64,000 nucleotides of DNA from DASZQY01 sp963843565 (GTDB lineage Bacteria > Pseudomonadota > Alphaproteobacteria > Rhizobiales > Kaistiaceae). The translations under genes were made by a program, and so were the position numbers. Numbering within the stretch: the stretch's first letter is position 1; every line of letters starts with the position of its first letter. The notes under the pieces were generated by a model. It worked only from the letters and a program-made list of their open reading frames with translations, had not been told where the DNA came from and searched no databases. Where the stretch lies: contig CAWJKY010000003.1 of assembly GCA_963843565.1 (NCBI GenBank), positions 1,984,001 to 2,048,000 of the forward strand, written 5' to 3'. Positions 1 to 9,040 of this stretch are shown one piece after another.

Positions 1-1537
1 GGCGGACGAGACCCACCAGCCGAGCTTCACGTTCATGGGCTTCCGGCACGTCCGCGTGAGCATCGAGGGCAAGGCCGAACTCGTTTCGATGGTGGCTCTG
101 CCACTCTCGTCGGCGCTGAGGGTCACAGGGCATTTTTCCTGCGGCGACGAGTTCGTCACGCGGCTGCACGAAAACGCGAGCTGGAGCCTCAACGGCAACT
201 TCATCGACATCCCCACCGACTGTCCGCAGCGCGACGAGCGGCTCGGGTGGTGCGGCGACGCGCAGATCTTTTCACCAACCGCCAACTACCTCAGGGACGG
301 CGCGCAGTTCTTCAAGAAGTGGCTGCGCGACATGGTTGCCGACCAGCGGGACGACGGGGCGATCAGCCACGTTGTGCCCAACCCCACGCGTTTCCACGAA
401 GAGGTGATGCCGAACTTCTACGGCAGCGCGGGATGGGGCGACGCTATCTGCAACGTGCCGTGGACGATCTACCTTTTCTACGGCGACACCGAAGTGCTCG
501 CCGAGACGCTGCCGGCGATGCAACGCTGGGTGCAGTACCTCCTGCGCTACAGCGTCGACAACATCGTGCAGCCGCCATCGGCCATGCAGCAACGCGGCTT
601 CACGTTCGGCGACTGGCTGCAGCCGACGACGTTCCAGGGCCGCCTGCCGCCCAACGCCAAACCGAACCCGAACACCAGCGACGACTATGTGGCGACGGTG
701 TTCCTGTACTCCTCCGCGCGCACCACGGCGCGCGCCGCGGGTGTGCTCGGGAACAAGGACGTCGAGGCCGAGTACAACGCCATCGCGGACCGTGTGAAGA
801 CCGCCTTTCAGCGCGAATACATTACCGGCAGCGGCCGGCTCGCCTCGGGCTCGCAGGGCGCCTACGTGTTTGCGCTCTATCACGACCTGTTGCCGGACGC
901 GCTCGTGCCGCAAGCGGTCGAGGCCCTGCGCAAGGCCATCGTGCGCACCGAGGGGCACATTGCGACGGGCATCATGAGCACGCCGCTCGTCCTTCCGACC
1001 CTCTCCAAGGTGGGCCTGCACAAGGAGGCAATCCAGCTCCTGCTGCAGAAGACGAATCCGGCGTGGCTTTACCAGGTCAAGCGCGGGGCGACGACGATCT
1101 GGGAGCGCTGGGACGGAATTGACTTCGAGGACTCCGCCGAGCCGCGGATGAACTCGTACAACCACTATGCCTACGGCGCGGTGTGCTTCTGGTTCTACCA
1201 TAACCTCGCAGGCATCCAGCCCGACGTTACCGCACCCGGCTTCGCGAAGATCACGCTCGCCCCCGAGTTCCATCGCGAGCTGTCGCCACTCAAGGCGAGC
1301 TACGATTCGCATGTCGGTCCGATCAGCGGGGCCTGGACCTTCGACGGCGACACGGTGACCTACGACGTCTCGACACCGGGCGGGACGACGACAACGCTGC
1401 GCCTGCCCGCGGGCTCCACCGACATTCGCATCGACGATGCAGCCTTGTCCCGACAACAAGCCAGCGCGGCGACTGGGACGGGGTTGCCGATGTCGCCCGG
1501 CCCGCATCGCATCACGCTGAAGCTGCCAACGACCTGA
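1..1537 (+). CDS. Alpha-L-rhamnosidase, GH78 family (5' end outside window)
   Basis: Removes terminal L-rhamnose from plant or microbial rhamnosides. The frame is open back to base 2, so the gene starts before the window; 511 residues are visible. The visible N-terminus (PSFTFMGFRHVRV) matches the lead-in to the GH78 (alpha/alpha)6 barrel. The block CPQRDERLGWCGDAQ is the family signature with active-site acids, and TIWERWD holds the likely catalytic Glu. The last ~100 residues look like the C-terminal beta-sandwich. A signal peptide cannot be judged. A sugar ABC binding protein follows 29 bp downstream on the same strand, which suggests that the importer brings in rhamnosides or the released sugar. 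Family assignment is firm; the natural substrate is inferred. Confidence 0.9.
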   Translation, partial: ADETHQPSFTFMGFRHVRVSIEGKAELVSMVALPLSSALRVTGHFSCGDEFVTRLHENASWSLNGNFIDIPTDCPQRDERLGWCGDAQIFSPTANYLRDGAQFFKKWLRDMVADQRDDGAISHVVPNPTRFHEEVMPNFYGSAGWGDAICNVPWTIYLFYGDTEVLAETLPAMQRWVQYLLRYSVDNIVQPPSAMQQRGFTFGDWLQPTTFQGRLPPNAKPNPNTSDDYVATVFLYSSARTTARAAGVLGNKDVEAEYNAIADRVKTAFQREYITGSGRLASGSQGAYVFALYHDLLPDALVPQAVEALRKAIVRTEGHIATGIMSTPLVLPTLSKVGLHKEAIQLLLQKTNPAWLYQVKRGATTIWERWDGIDFEDSAEPRMNSYNHYAYGAVCFWFYHNLAGIQPDVTAPGFAKITLAPEFHRELSPLKASYDSHVGPISGAWTFDGDTVTYDVSTPGGTTTTLRLPAGSTDIRIDDAALSRQQASAATGTGLPMSPGPHRITLKLPTT

Positions 1538-1566
1538 AAACGTACTCAGTGGGAGGAAAAACCAAA

Positions 1567-3015
1567 ATGAAATTCCTGAGAACGACTGCCCTCGCCTTCC
1601 TAGGCGCGGCGATCACTGCGACCGTGTCTGGCGCCGCCAGTGCCCAGACGATATCGGCCTATCTCGGCCAGCTCTATTCGCCCGATGCCACGCCGCAGTC
1701 CAAGGTCGTCATGGACGATCTGATCGCGCAGTTCGAGAAGATCCATCCCGGCGCCAAGGTCGAGATGATCCCTTACATGGGCGGTGACCAGACCAGCTAC
1801 TACGCCTGGCTGACGACGCGGTTCTCGGGTGGCGACGAGCCCGACATCGCCTGGGCGCACTGGTACGACCGCAATGCCCAGCGCGACCGCTGGCTGGCCC
1901 TCAACAGCTACCTCGACAAGCCCAACGACTATGTCCCGGCGGGGCAGCCCGGCCACGACAAGTGGTCTGACGAATTCCAGGAGAACGTCATGGCGCAGAT
2001 TCGCGCCAGCGACGGCAACTGGTACCAGATCAACACCAACTGGGTTGAGACCGGCCTGTTCGTCAACGAAGACATGATGGGCAAGCTCGGCCTGCCGACC
2101 TCATGGGACAACTGGAGCCAGTTCATCGACACCTGCAAGGCACTTCGCGCCAAGGGCGTGCAGCCGCTGGCGCTGTTCACCACGCCGGGCTGGAGCACGT
2201 ATCAGTGGCTCGACACGCTGCTCATCACCGCGGCCTTCGCAGACAAGATCCCGAGCTGGCACCTGCCGAAGTACGAGAACCCTTTCATGCCTGAGCGGCA
2301 GCTCACCCTTGAGGAGCTCACAAAGGCGGCCCACGACGGCGAGTTCAGCGCCAACGATCCGCGCTTCGACACCTTCCTCGATCTGACCCAGGAGGTCGTG
2401 AAGAACTGCGTCGTCGAAGGCTTCGCTGGCATGACCGACCTGCAGCAGATGATGAACCTCTACCTCAACGGCAAGACGGCCATGGCCTGGCTCGGCACCT
2501 GGAACGCCGACACGATCAGGCAGACCGTGACCTTCAAGTCGAAGACGACCTACTTCCCGCCGATGACCCACGACAACAGCCCCTACATCACCAAGCCGAC
2601 CATGTGGCGCGTCGGTGGTCCGTCTTCGGGCGGCCAGTTCGGGTTGAGCATCGACACGGTCGACCGCGGCACCGCGGACCTCGCCGTCGACTTCCTCAAG
2701 TTCATCAGTGCGCCGCAGAACTATCAGCGCATCGCCAACTACGACGTCGGATTGCTGCCGGTGATCAAGGGCGTCGAGCCGCCAGAAGTGGCCAAGGGCT
2801 TCATCTCGATCTCGAAGCTTCCGGAGCGCGGCATCGGTGATGCCGTCAGCCGCTTCGGCGGTGAGGAGTACGGCACGCCTCACAACCGCATGATGCAGAG
2901 CTTCATGCTGGGTGAAATCAGCCGTGACGAACTCAAGAAGGAGTACCAGGAGCTCCTCGACCAGACCGTCCAGCGCCTGTGCGGGGACAACAACTGGGAT
3001 TGGTGCTCCAAGTAA
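1567..3015 (+). CDS. Sugar ABC transporter, extracellular substrate-binding protein (family 1)
   Basis: Periplasmic binding protein that delivers a carbohydrate to the permeases encoded next. The 482-residue product begins with a classical Sec signal peptide (MKFLRTTALAFLGAA, cleavage near ASA-Q). It then has the size and pattern of family 1 solute-binding proteins (MalE/UgpB type). ATG 1567 is preferred because GGGAGGA lies 9 bp upstream; a GTG at 1549 in the same frame would put charged residues before the signal peptide. It follows the rhamnosidase closely and is separated from the permease genes by about 100 bp holding two strong hairpins. That is typical where the binding protein must be made in excess. 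The ligand is probably rhamnose-containing, by context only. Confidence 0.9.
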   Translation: MKFLRTTALAFLGAAITATVSGAASAQTISAYLGQLYSPDATPQSKVVMDDLIAQFEKIHPGAKVEMIPYMGGDQTSYYAWLTTRFSGGDEPDIAWAHWYDRNAQRDRWLALNSYLDKPNDYVPAGQPGHDKWSDEFQENVMAQIRASDGNWYQINTNWVETGLFVNEDMMGKLGLPTSWDNWSQFIDTCKALRAKGVQPLALFTTPGWSTYQWLDTLLITAAFADKIPSWHLPKYENPFMPERQLTLEELTKAAHDGEFSANDPRFDTFLDLTQEVVKNCVVEGFAGMTDLQQMMNLYLNGKTAMAWLGTWNADTIRQTVTFKSKTTYFPPMTHDNSPYITKPTMWRVGGPSSGGQFGLSIDTVDRGTADLAVDFLKFISAPQNYQRIANYDVGLLPVIKGVEPPEVAKGFISISKLPERGIGDAVSRFGGEEYGTPHNRMMQSFMLGEISRDELKKEYQELLDQTVQRLCGDNNWDWCSK

Positions 3016-3026
3016 GCTCCCGAGCA

Positions 3027-3062
3027 GCCGGAGCGGGCGAGTTACCTTAAGTCCGCTCCGGC
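3027..3062 (+). repeat. Hairpin downstream of the binding-protein gene
   Basis: A perfect 10-bp inverted repeat (GCCGGAGCGG at 3027-3036, CCGCTCCGGC at 3053-3062) with a 16-nt loop begins 12 bp after the stop codon of the binding-protein gene. There is no T-run after it, so it is more likely an mRNA-stabilising or partial-attenuation hairpin than a full terminator. Confidence 0.6.
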
Positions 3063-3075
3063 AATTCAACGACAC

Positions 3076-3101
3076 CTCATGCGGCCCGATTGCCGCATGA
3101 G
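3076..3101 (+). repeat. Second intercistronic hairpin
   Basis: A 10-bp perfect stem (CTCATGCGGC with GCCGCATGAG) closes a 6-nt loop (CCGATT) and ends 17 bp before the ATG of the first permease gene. Together with the preceding hairpin it fills the gap between binding protein and permease, like the intercistronic structures that uncouple malE and malF expression. Confidence 0.55.
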
Positions 3102-3118
3102 CCACCGCAGGAACCGTT

Positions 3119-4057
3119 ATGACGAATACAGCGGCGATCGGCATTTCCGCTAACGCGCGCCGCAACCAGCGCATCAAGGTGCTGGTCAGATGGACGCCAC
3201 TGCTGCTGCTGGTGCCCGTGGCGATCGAGCTGATCGTCTTCCGCTACATTCCTTCCTTCTCGGCCATCTATCACTCGTTCACCAACTGGGACGGGTTGCG
3301 CCGGAACCACTTCGTCGGCTTCAACAACTACACCTACCTGTTTGGCGACCGCGTGTTCCGCGCCGCCTTCTGGAACATGCTGGTTTATGCCACGGTGCGC
3401 ACGCTCGCCATCCTGGTCATGGCTTTCATCGCCGCCGAGCTCGTGCTCGCTGTGCGCAGCGAGCGACTGCGCATGATCTGGAAGGTGCTGTTCGTGCTTC
3501 CCATGGTCGTGCCGCGCGCGGTGACCTACCTGATGTGGGCGTTCCTCTACGATCCGCAGGTCGGCATGATCAACGAGCTGCTGGGCCTGGTCGGCCTCGG
3601 CGGCCTTGCACAACCCTGGCTCGGCCAGTCGAGCTCGGCCCTGCTCTCGCTCGCCTTCATCGGTTTTCCGTTCGTATCCACCCTCGCCTTTCTGATCTTC
3701 ACTTCCTCGCTCGAGGGCATCTCCCGCGACCTCATCGAAACAACGGATCTCGAAGGCGGATCGGTGTGGCAACGAATCTTCGCGGTCGACGTCCCGATGC
3801 TGCGCGGCGCCATCATCTTCGTGACGGTGCTGCTCATTCTGGAAGCCCTGCAGACGGTCGACCCGCAGCTCATCCTGACCCGCGGCGGCCCCGGCGACGC
3901 AACCGAGCTGCCCGGCTACTATCTCTATCGGACGGCTTTCCAGTTCCAGAAGTTCGGCATGGCGTGCGCCGTCGGCGTGCTGATGCTGCTCGTGGGCCTC
4001 GTGTTCTCCTTTGCGTCCATCTGGGTGCGCTATCGGGGAGCCTACGATGTCGATTAG
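3119..4057 (+). CDS. Sugar ABC transporter permease (MalF/UgpA type)
   Basis: First inner-membrane subunit of the importer. The 312-residue protein has about six hydrophobic segments. The first is preceded by a short basic cytoplasmic tail (ARRNQRIK). The EAA-loop equivalent is IETTDLEGGSVWQRIF, which contacts the ATPase. Length and layout fit the MalF-like half that lacks the large periplasmic loop. ATG 3119 is used. The gene overlaps the next permease by 11 bp, showing translational coupling. It works with the binding protein at 1567, the permease at 4047 and the ATPase at 4869. Confidence 0.92.
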   Translation: MTNTAAIGISANARRNQRIKVLVRWTPLLLLVPVAIELIVFRYIPSFSAIYHSFTNWDGLRRNHFVGFNNYTYLFGDRVFRAAFWNMLVYATVRTLAILVMAFIAAELVLAVRSERLRMIWKVLFVLPMVVPRAVTYLMWAFLYDPQVGMINELLGLVGLGGLAQPWLGQSSSALLSLAFIGFPFVSTLAFLIFTSSLEGISRDLIETTDLEGGSVWQRIFAVDVPMLRGAIIFVTVLLILEALQTVDPQLILTRGGPGDATELPGYYLYRTAFQFQKFGMACAVGVLMLLVGLVFSFASIWVRYRGAYDVD

Positions 4058-4865
4058 TCGCCACTTCTCGCGTCTGGCGCTACCACAGCAGGCTGCTCTG
4101 CTCGTGCTGGCCGCGATTACCTGGTACCCGCTGGTCTTCCTGATCGCGACATCAGTGAAGACACTTCCGCAGTTCTACCAGAACTACTGGTGGTTCACTT
4201 ATCCGTTCGACTTCGAGAACTACGCGCAGGTGTGGTCCCGCGTCTCGGTCGCCATCGTCAACTCGCTCCAGTATTCGTCGGGCACGCTGGTGGTCGTCCT
4301 CGTCCTGTCGCTGCTCGGCGGCTACGCCTTCGGCCGCTTCAGGTTCCCCGGGCGCAACGTGCTGTTCCTCATGGTCATCGTGCTACTGATGATTCCCGGC
4401 ACGCTGACCATCGTGCCCCTGTTCGCGCAGGTGAAGACGCTCAAGATGCTCAACACCGCGTGGGGTCTCATCTTCCCCTATGCCGGGTTCGACGTCGTCG
4501 TCGGCATCTACATCATGCGGCTGTTCTTCGAGCGCCTGCCTAATGAGCTCTTCCAGGCGGCGCGCATCGAGGGGGCGAACCAGTTCCAGCAGTTGGTGTT
4601 CGTCGCGTTGCCACTGGCGCTGCCGGGGCTGGGCACCGTCGCCATTCTCGACCTGCTCTTCACCTGGAACGAGCTGCTCTGGCCGCTGGTGGTCCTCACC
4701 AAGTCCGAAGCCCAGCCCGTGTCCGTCGCCGCGATCAGCTTCCGTGGCGATTACTCCATCGACTACGGCGCGCTGTTTGCCGCCTACGTCTCCGTTTCCC
4801 TGCCGCTCATGACAATCTTCGTACTGGTCGTGCGCAAGTTCATCCGCGGCATCGAAGGTATCTGA
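4047..4865 (+). CDS. Sugar ABC transporter permease (MalG/UgpE type)
   Basis: Second membrane subunit, 272 residues, about six membrane segments. The EAA loop is seen as FQAARIEGANQFQQL, and the C-terminus ends with a short basic tail (RKFIRGIEGI) as in MalG-like permeases. ATG 4047 lies within the end of the preceding gene and has GGGGAG upstream; an in-frame start 36 bp earlier is possible but would add a polar extension that the family lacks. The ATPase gene begins 3 bp after the stop. Confidence 0.92.
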   Translation: MSISRHFSRLALPQQAALLVLAAITWYPLVFLIATSVKTLPQFYQNYWWFTYPFDFENYAQVWSRVSVAIVNSLQYSSGTLVVVLVLSLLGGYAFGRFRFPGRNVLFLMVIVLLMIPGTLTIVPLFAQVKTLKMLNTAWGLIFPYAGFDVVVGIYIMRLFFERLPNELFQAARIEGANQFQQLVFVALPLALPGLGTVAILDLLFTWNELLWPLVVLTKSEAQPVSVAAISFRGDYSIDYGALFAAYVSVSLPLMTIFVLVVRKFIRGIEGI

Positions 4866-4868
4866 TCC

Positions 4869-6050
4869 ATGGCCTCAGTCAGCATCCAGTCCGTCACCAA
4901 GAACTACGGACACTTCAACGTTCTGAAGAACGTGTCGCTCGAGGTTGACGACGGCGACTTCGCGGTGATCGTTGGACCGTCCGGCTGTGGCAAGTCGACC
5001 CTGCTGCGCGTGATCGCGGGTCTTGAGGAGCACCAGTCCGGCGACCTCTATATCGGCACGGACCTGGTCAATGACGTGCCGCCTGCGGAACGTGGCGTCG
5101 GCATGCTGTTCCAGTCCTACGCCCTGTTCCCGCACCTGACGGTCGAGCGCAATATCTCGTTCGGCATGCGCATGCGCGGCGAGTCGAAGGACCAGATCCA
5201 GCGCAAGGTGGCCGAGGCGGCGCGTACGCTCAAGCTCGAGCCCTACCTCAAGCGCTTGCCCAAACAGCTGTCGGGCGGCCAGCGCCAGCGTGTCGCCATC
5301 GGCCGCTCCATCGTGCGCCAGCCAAAGGTGTTCCTGTTCGACGAACCACTGAGCAATCTCGACGCGGAGCTGAGGGTCGAAATGCGCCTTGAGCTTGCCA
5401 AGCTGCACCACAGCCTCAGGGCGACCATGATCTTCGTGACCCACGACCAGATCGAGGCGATGACGTTGGGCACCAAGATCGTGATCATGAATGCCGGCGT
5501 CGTGCAGCAGGCGGGAACGCCGCTCGAGGTCTACTACCAGCCAGCCAACAAGTTCGTCGCCGGCTTCATCGGCTCGCCGCGCATGCAATTTCTGACGGCG
5601 AGAGTCATTGCCAGCGGCGACGACCGTATCACGCTGGACGTGGAGGGGCTCGGAGCGCGGGAGATTCAGGTCACCTGCGACGGCAGTAGCGTCGCCGCCG
5701 GTGATACTGTCGAGATCGGCTTGAGACCGGAGGCTCTGAGCATCGACCCGGCCAAGGGGTCCATCGACATCGTCGCTCAGACCAGTGTTGTCGAATACAT
5801 GGGCAACGCCTCGTACTGGTACGGCAATCTCAAGGACAGCGATACGAGCCTGATTGCGCATCTCGATCGCGACGAGCACATCGCGCCGGACGCCGAGGTT
5901 ACCCTCTACTTCGATCCGGCCAACCTCTACGTATTCGATCAGAACGGCATTGCGCTGCGGCGCCTTCGCGTTGCTAACAAGAACCTGGCCAAGCAGCAGG
6001 CAGAGGCGCTCAAGCGCGTTCGGGCCAACGCTGCGGCCCCCGCCAACTGA
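4869..6050 (+). CDS. Sugar ABC transporter ATPase (UgpC/MalK family)
   Basis: Cytoplasmic ATPase of 393 residues that powers the importer. Visible motifs are Walker A GPSGCGKST (residues 36-44), signature LSGGQRQRV, Walker B FLFDEPLSNLD, and the switch His in FVTHDQIEAM. The last ~150 residues form the regulatory TOBE/OB-fold extension typical of the MalK/UgpC group. This ATPase may also serve importers elsewhere in the window that lack their own; that is an inference. The next gene starts 10 bp after the stop. Confidence 0.95.
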   Translation: MASVSIQSVTKNYGHFNVLKNVSLEVDDGDFAVIVGPSGCGKSTLLRVIAGLEEHQSGDLYIGTDLVNDVPPAERGVGMLFQSYALFPHLTVERNISFGMRMRGESKDQIQRKVAEAARTLKLEPYLKRLPKQLSGGQRQRVAIGRSIVRQPKVFLFDEPLSNLDAELRVEMRLELAKLHHSLRATMIFVTHDQIEAMTLGTKIVIMNAGVVQQAGTPLEVYYQPANKFVAGFIGSPRMQFLTARVIASGDDRITLDVEGLGAREIQVTCDGSSVAAGDTVEIGLRPEALSIDPAKGSIDIVAQTSVVEYMGNASYWYGNLKDSDTSLIAHLDRDEHIAPDAEVTLYFDPANLYVFDQNGIALRRLRVANKNLAKQQAEALKRVRANAAAPAN

Positions 6051-6060
6051 GGTCAACCCA

Positions 6061-7113
6061 GTGCCCTTCCGCCTGCTCACCCCCGACGCCCAATACGCCG
6101 ACGACGCCGTCATCGAGCGCCGCACTGCGGGGCCCGATGTCACCTGGGAAATCTTTCGCGAGCGAGAGCAATGGCGCCGACGCATACCTGACGCCGCGCT
6201 GGAGAGAGCCGATGCGCTGGTTGTCTGGCACGAGGTGATGCTGGATGAGCCGTTCATCGCCCGGCTCCCGCGTTGCAGGATCATTGTCCGCGCGGGCGTT
6301 GGCTTCGACCACATCGACATCGAGGCTGCAGGTCGCGCCGGTATTCCCGTCTGCAACACGCCCGACTACGGAACCAGCGAGGTCGCAGATCACGCCATCG
6401 CGCTCCTCCTGGCGCTGCGACGCGGAATCGTCGCGTATCATGATGCGCTCGCGGTCGACCCTGTCGGGGCCTTCGATTCGACACGGGCTCCGGACGTGGC
6501 GAGGTTGCGCGGGCGCACGATCGGGATTGTCGGGCTCGGACGCATCGGCATCGCGACGGCACTGCGCGCAAAGGCGTTCGGGATGCGTGTCGTCGCCTAC
6601 GACCCCTATCTGCCGCGCGGGGTCGAGATCGCGGTCGGCGTCGACCGCGTCGATGCGTTCGATGCGCTCCTTGCCGTGGCGGACGCGGTCAGTCTCCACT
6701 GCCCACTCACGGGCGAAACACGAAACATGATCGACGCCCGGGCGCTCGCCCTGATGCAGCCTCATGCCGTGCTGATCAACACGGCGCGTGGGGCGATCGT
6801 CGACATTCCGGCGCTCATCGACGCCTTGAAATCGGGGCGGATCGCTGGAGCGGGAATCGACGTCCTGCCGGGCGAACCACCCGGTGAGGAAGATGCGATC
6901 ACCGCTGCCTATCGCGGCATCGGAAATTCCGAGCTGTCGGGGCGGCTGGTCATGACCCCGCACGCGGCATGGTCGAGCGCGGAAAGCCGTGAGGATGCCC
7001 GACGGCTTTCGGTGGAAACGGCGATGCTCTATCTGCGCGACGGCGTGCTGCGCAACCTCGTCAACGGCGACTTCCTCAAGACGCGCCGCCCTCTGGAATC
7101 CGAACCGGCCTAG
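6061..7113 (+). CDS. D-isomer-specific 2-hydroxyacid dehydrogenase (C-terminal-binding-protein-like)
   Basis: NAD(P)-dependent oxidoreductase acting on a 2-hydroxy/2-keto acid. The 350-residue protein has the GLGRIG nucleotide-binding motif near residue 158. The catalytic triad of the family is visible: Arg in TARGAIVD, Glu in LPGEPPGEED, His in TPHAAW. GTG 6061 is chosen because the family N-terminus begins there; the frame is open much further upstream, but only as out-of-frame sequence of the ATPase gene. Its position at the end of the rhamnoside transport operon suggests that it handles an acid formed in sugar breakdown. The true substrate cannot be read from the sequence. Confidence 0.88.
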   Translation: MPFRLLTPDAQYADDAVIERRTAGPDVTWEIFREREQWRRRIPDAALERADALVVWHEVMLDEPFIARLPRCRIIVRAGVGFDHIDIEAAGRAGIPVCNTPDYGTSEVADHAIALLLALRRGIVAYHDALAVDPVGAFDSTRAPDVARLRGRTIGIVGLGRIGIATALRAKAFGMRVVAYDPYLPRGVEIAVGVDRVDAFDALLAVADAVSLHCPLTGETRNMIDARALALMQPHAVLINTARGAIVDIPALIDALKSGRIAGAGIDVLPGEPPGEEDAITAAYRGIGNSELSGRLVMTPHAAWSSAESREDARRLSVETAMLYLRDGVLRNLVNGDFLKTRRPLESEPA

Positions 7114-7278
7114 GCGCGAGCCACGGCCTGGGGCGCTTTTCCTCAGGGAATCTGGACGCCAGCGGCGGTCCACGCACTTTGGGCCGAAGCCTATTCCTCC
7201 ATTCGCCGATGTCTGAAACGGCGCGCGCCATGTCCGCGCCAACTCGGCCACTCCGCCGCGCTTTTCGTTTTGTCAGAT

Positions 7279-7292
7279 TTGATCTTGATCAA
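7279..7292 (+). promoter_or_regulatory. FNR/FixK box upstream of ccoN
   Basis: The sequence TTGATCTTGATCAA is an exact match to the anaerobox consensus TTGAT-N4-ATCAA bound by FNR, FixK and Anr. It lies 75 bp before the ccoN start, the usual place for class II activation, and implies that the cbb3 operon is induced at low oxygen. The rest of the 253-bp gap before ccoN holds nothing else I can name. Confidence 0.92.
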
Positions 7293-7366
7293 ATCCAATC
7301 TGTCGCGAATGCGTGAGTTTCCGGCGGTGCTCCGTGCTGGGCACGCGGAATTCAGGGGGGCGACAC

Positions 7367-9025
7367 GTGGCACCATCGGCGGCCAGCAGAAAGGCTTTCA
7401 CCAACGGCGAAGCCGGATTGGTGCTGTTTTTCACCGTTCTAGCCTTCATCTCGTTGCTGGTCGCGGGCAAGGCGTGGACCAGCGCCTATGCATTCCACGC
7501 GCTCCTCTTCGCTGCCGCGAGCGGATTCGCCATCTTCAAGATCGTCGACCGCTACATGAACCGGCCGGCGGAGAAGCCGCCGCTCGAGATCGACGGCAAG
7601 CCGAACTACAACTATGGGCCCATCAAATTCGCCACCATCGCCGGTATCTTCTGGGGGATCGCCGGCTTCACGGTCGGCCTCTACCTCGCGCTCGAGCTGT
7701 CGTTTCCGGCCTTCAACCTCGACCTGCCGTGGATTGCATTCGGGCGCCTGCGTCCGCTCCATACCTCGGCGGTGATCTTCGCCTTCGGCGGCAACGTGCT
7801 GCTGGCGACCTCGTTCTACGTCGTTCAGCGCACCTCGCGGGCACGGCTGGCGGGTGACCTGGCGCCGTGGTTCGTGATTCTTGGATACAACTTTTTCATC
7901 GTCATCGCCGGCACCGGCTATCTGCTAGGCATCACCCAGTCGAAGGAATACGCCGAACCCGAGTGGTACGCCGACCTGTGGCTGACCATCGTCTGGGTCG
8001 TCTACTTCCTCGTCTATCTGGCGACGCTGCTGCGGCGCAAGGAACCGCACATCTACGTGGCGAACTGGTTCTACCTCGCCTTCATCCTGACCATCGCGGT
8101 CCTGCACCTCGGCAACAACGCCGCCGTGCCGCTGTCGATCTTCTCGCCGAAGTCCTACATCGTGTGGTCCGGCGTCCAGGATGCGATGGTGCAGTGGTGG
8201 TACGGCCACAACGCGGTCGGCTTCTTCCTGACCGCCGGCTTCCTCGCCATCATGTACTACTTCATCCCGAAGCGGGCCGACCGGCCGGTCTACTCCTACC
8301 GCCTGTCGATCATCCACTTCTGGGCGCTGATCTTCCTCTACATCTGGGCCGGCCCCCACCACCTGCACTACACGGCGCTGCCCGACTGGGCGCAGACCCT
8401 CGGCATGACCTTCTCGATCATGCTGTGGATGCCGTCGTGGGGCGGCATGATCAACGGGCTGATGACGCTGTCGGGCGCCTGGGACAAACTCAGGACCGAC
8501 CCCGTCCTCCGCATGATGGTGGTGTCGGTCGCCTTCTACGGCATGTCGACCTTCGAGGGGCCGATGATGTCGGTGAAAATCGTGAACTCGCTTTCCCACT
8601 ACACCGACTGGACCATCGGCCACGTCCACTCCGGCGCGCTCGGCTGGGTCGGCTACATCTCGTTCGGCGCGATCTACTGCCTGGTGCCGTGGCTATGGAA
8701 CCGCAAGGGGCTCTATTCGCTCCGCCTGGTCTCCTGGCACTTCTGGATCTCGAGTCTCGGCATCGTCCTCTACATCACGTCGATGTGGGTCGCGGGAATC
8801 CTGCAAGGCCTGATGTGGCGCGCCTATACCTCGCTCGGCTTCCTCGAATATTCCTTCGTCGAAACCGTCGAGGCGATGCACCCGTTCTACATCATCCGGG
8901 CGCTCGGCGGCGGGCTGTTCCTCGTCGGCGCGCTGATCATGGCCTTCAACGTGTGGAAGACCATCACGGTGCCCGAGTCGGACGCGCTGCCGGAGGCGCG
9001 CCCGTCCATGGTTCCGGCCGAGTAA
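7367..9025 (+). CDS. ccoN: cbb3-type cytochrome c oxidase subunit I
   Basis: Catalytic membrane subunit of the high-affinity terminal oxidase; it carries heme b and the heme b3/CuB site where oxygen is reduced. The protein has 552 residues and about 12 membrane segments. Diagnostic stretches are WWYGHNAVGFF, GPHHLHYTALPDW (His ligands) and IGHVHSGALGW. GTG 7367 is preferred because AGGGGGG lies six bases before it; an in-frame start at 7313 would add 18 unrelated residues. It is first in ccoNOQP and is controlled by the upstream FNR/FixK box. Confidence 0.97.
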   Translation: MAPSAASRKAFTNGEAGLVLFFTVLAFISLLVAGKAWTSAYAFHALLFAAASGFAIFKIVDRYMNRPAEKPPLEIDGKPNYNYGPIKFATIAGIFWGIAGFTVGLYLALELSFPAFNLDLPWIAFGRLRPLHTSAVIFAFGGNVLLATSFYVVQRTSRARLAGDLAPWFVILGYNFFIVIAGTGYLLGITQSKEYAEPEWYADLWLTIVWVVYFLVYLATLLRRKEPHIYVANWFYLAFILTIAVLHLGNNAAVPLSIFSPKSYIVWSGVQDAMVQWWYGHNAVGFFLTAGFLAIMYYFIPKRADRPVYSYRLSIIHFWALIFLYIWAGPHHLHYTALPDWAQTLGMTFSIMLWMPSWGGMINGLMTLSGAWDKLRTDPVLRMMVVSVAFYGMSTFEGPMMSVKIVNSLSHYTDWTIGHVHSGALGWVGYISFGAIYCLVPWLWNRKGLYSLRLVSWHFWISSLGIVLYITSMWVAGILQGLMWRAYTSLGFLEYSFVETVEAMHPFYIIRALGGGLFLVGALIMAFNVWKTITVPESDALPEARPSMVPAE

Positions 9026-9040
9026 GGGAGGCCGAAACCC

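Noticed and set aside
4875..6359. Long minus-strand open frame opposite the MalK-type ATPase.
   Set aside because: Antisense shadow; the plus strand has all ABC ATPase motifs.
7205..7265. Minus-strand sequence resembling the first part of a tRNA (GCGGAGTGGCCGAGTTGG).
   Set aside because: No anticodon arm or T-arm (GTTCGA-type) follows at the right distance and no acceptor stem closes; the match is a short GC-rich coincidence.
7313..7366. An earlier in-frame start for ccoN.
   Set aside because: It would add 18 residues unlike CcoN, while GTG 7367 has an ideal AGGGGGG ribosome-binding site.
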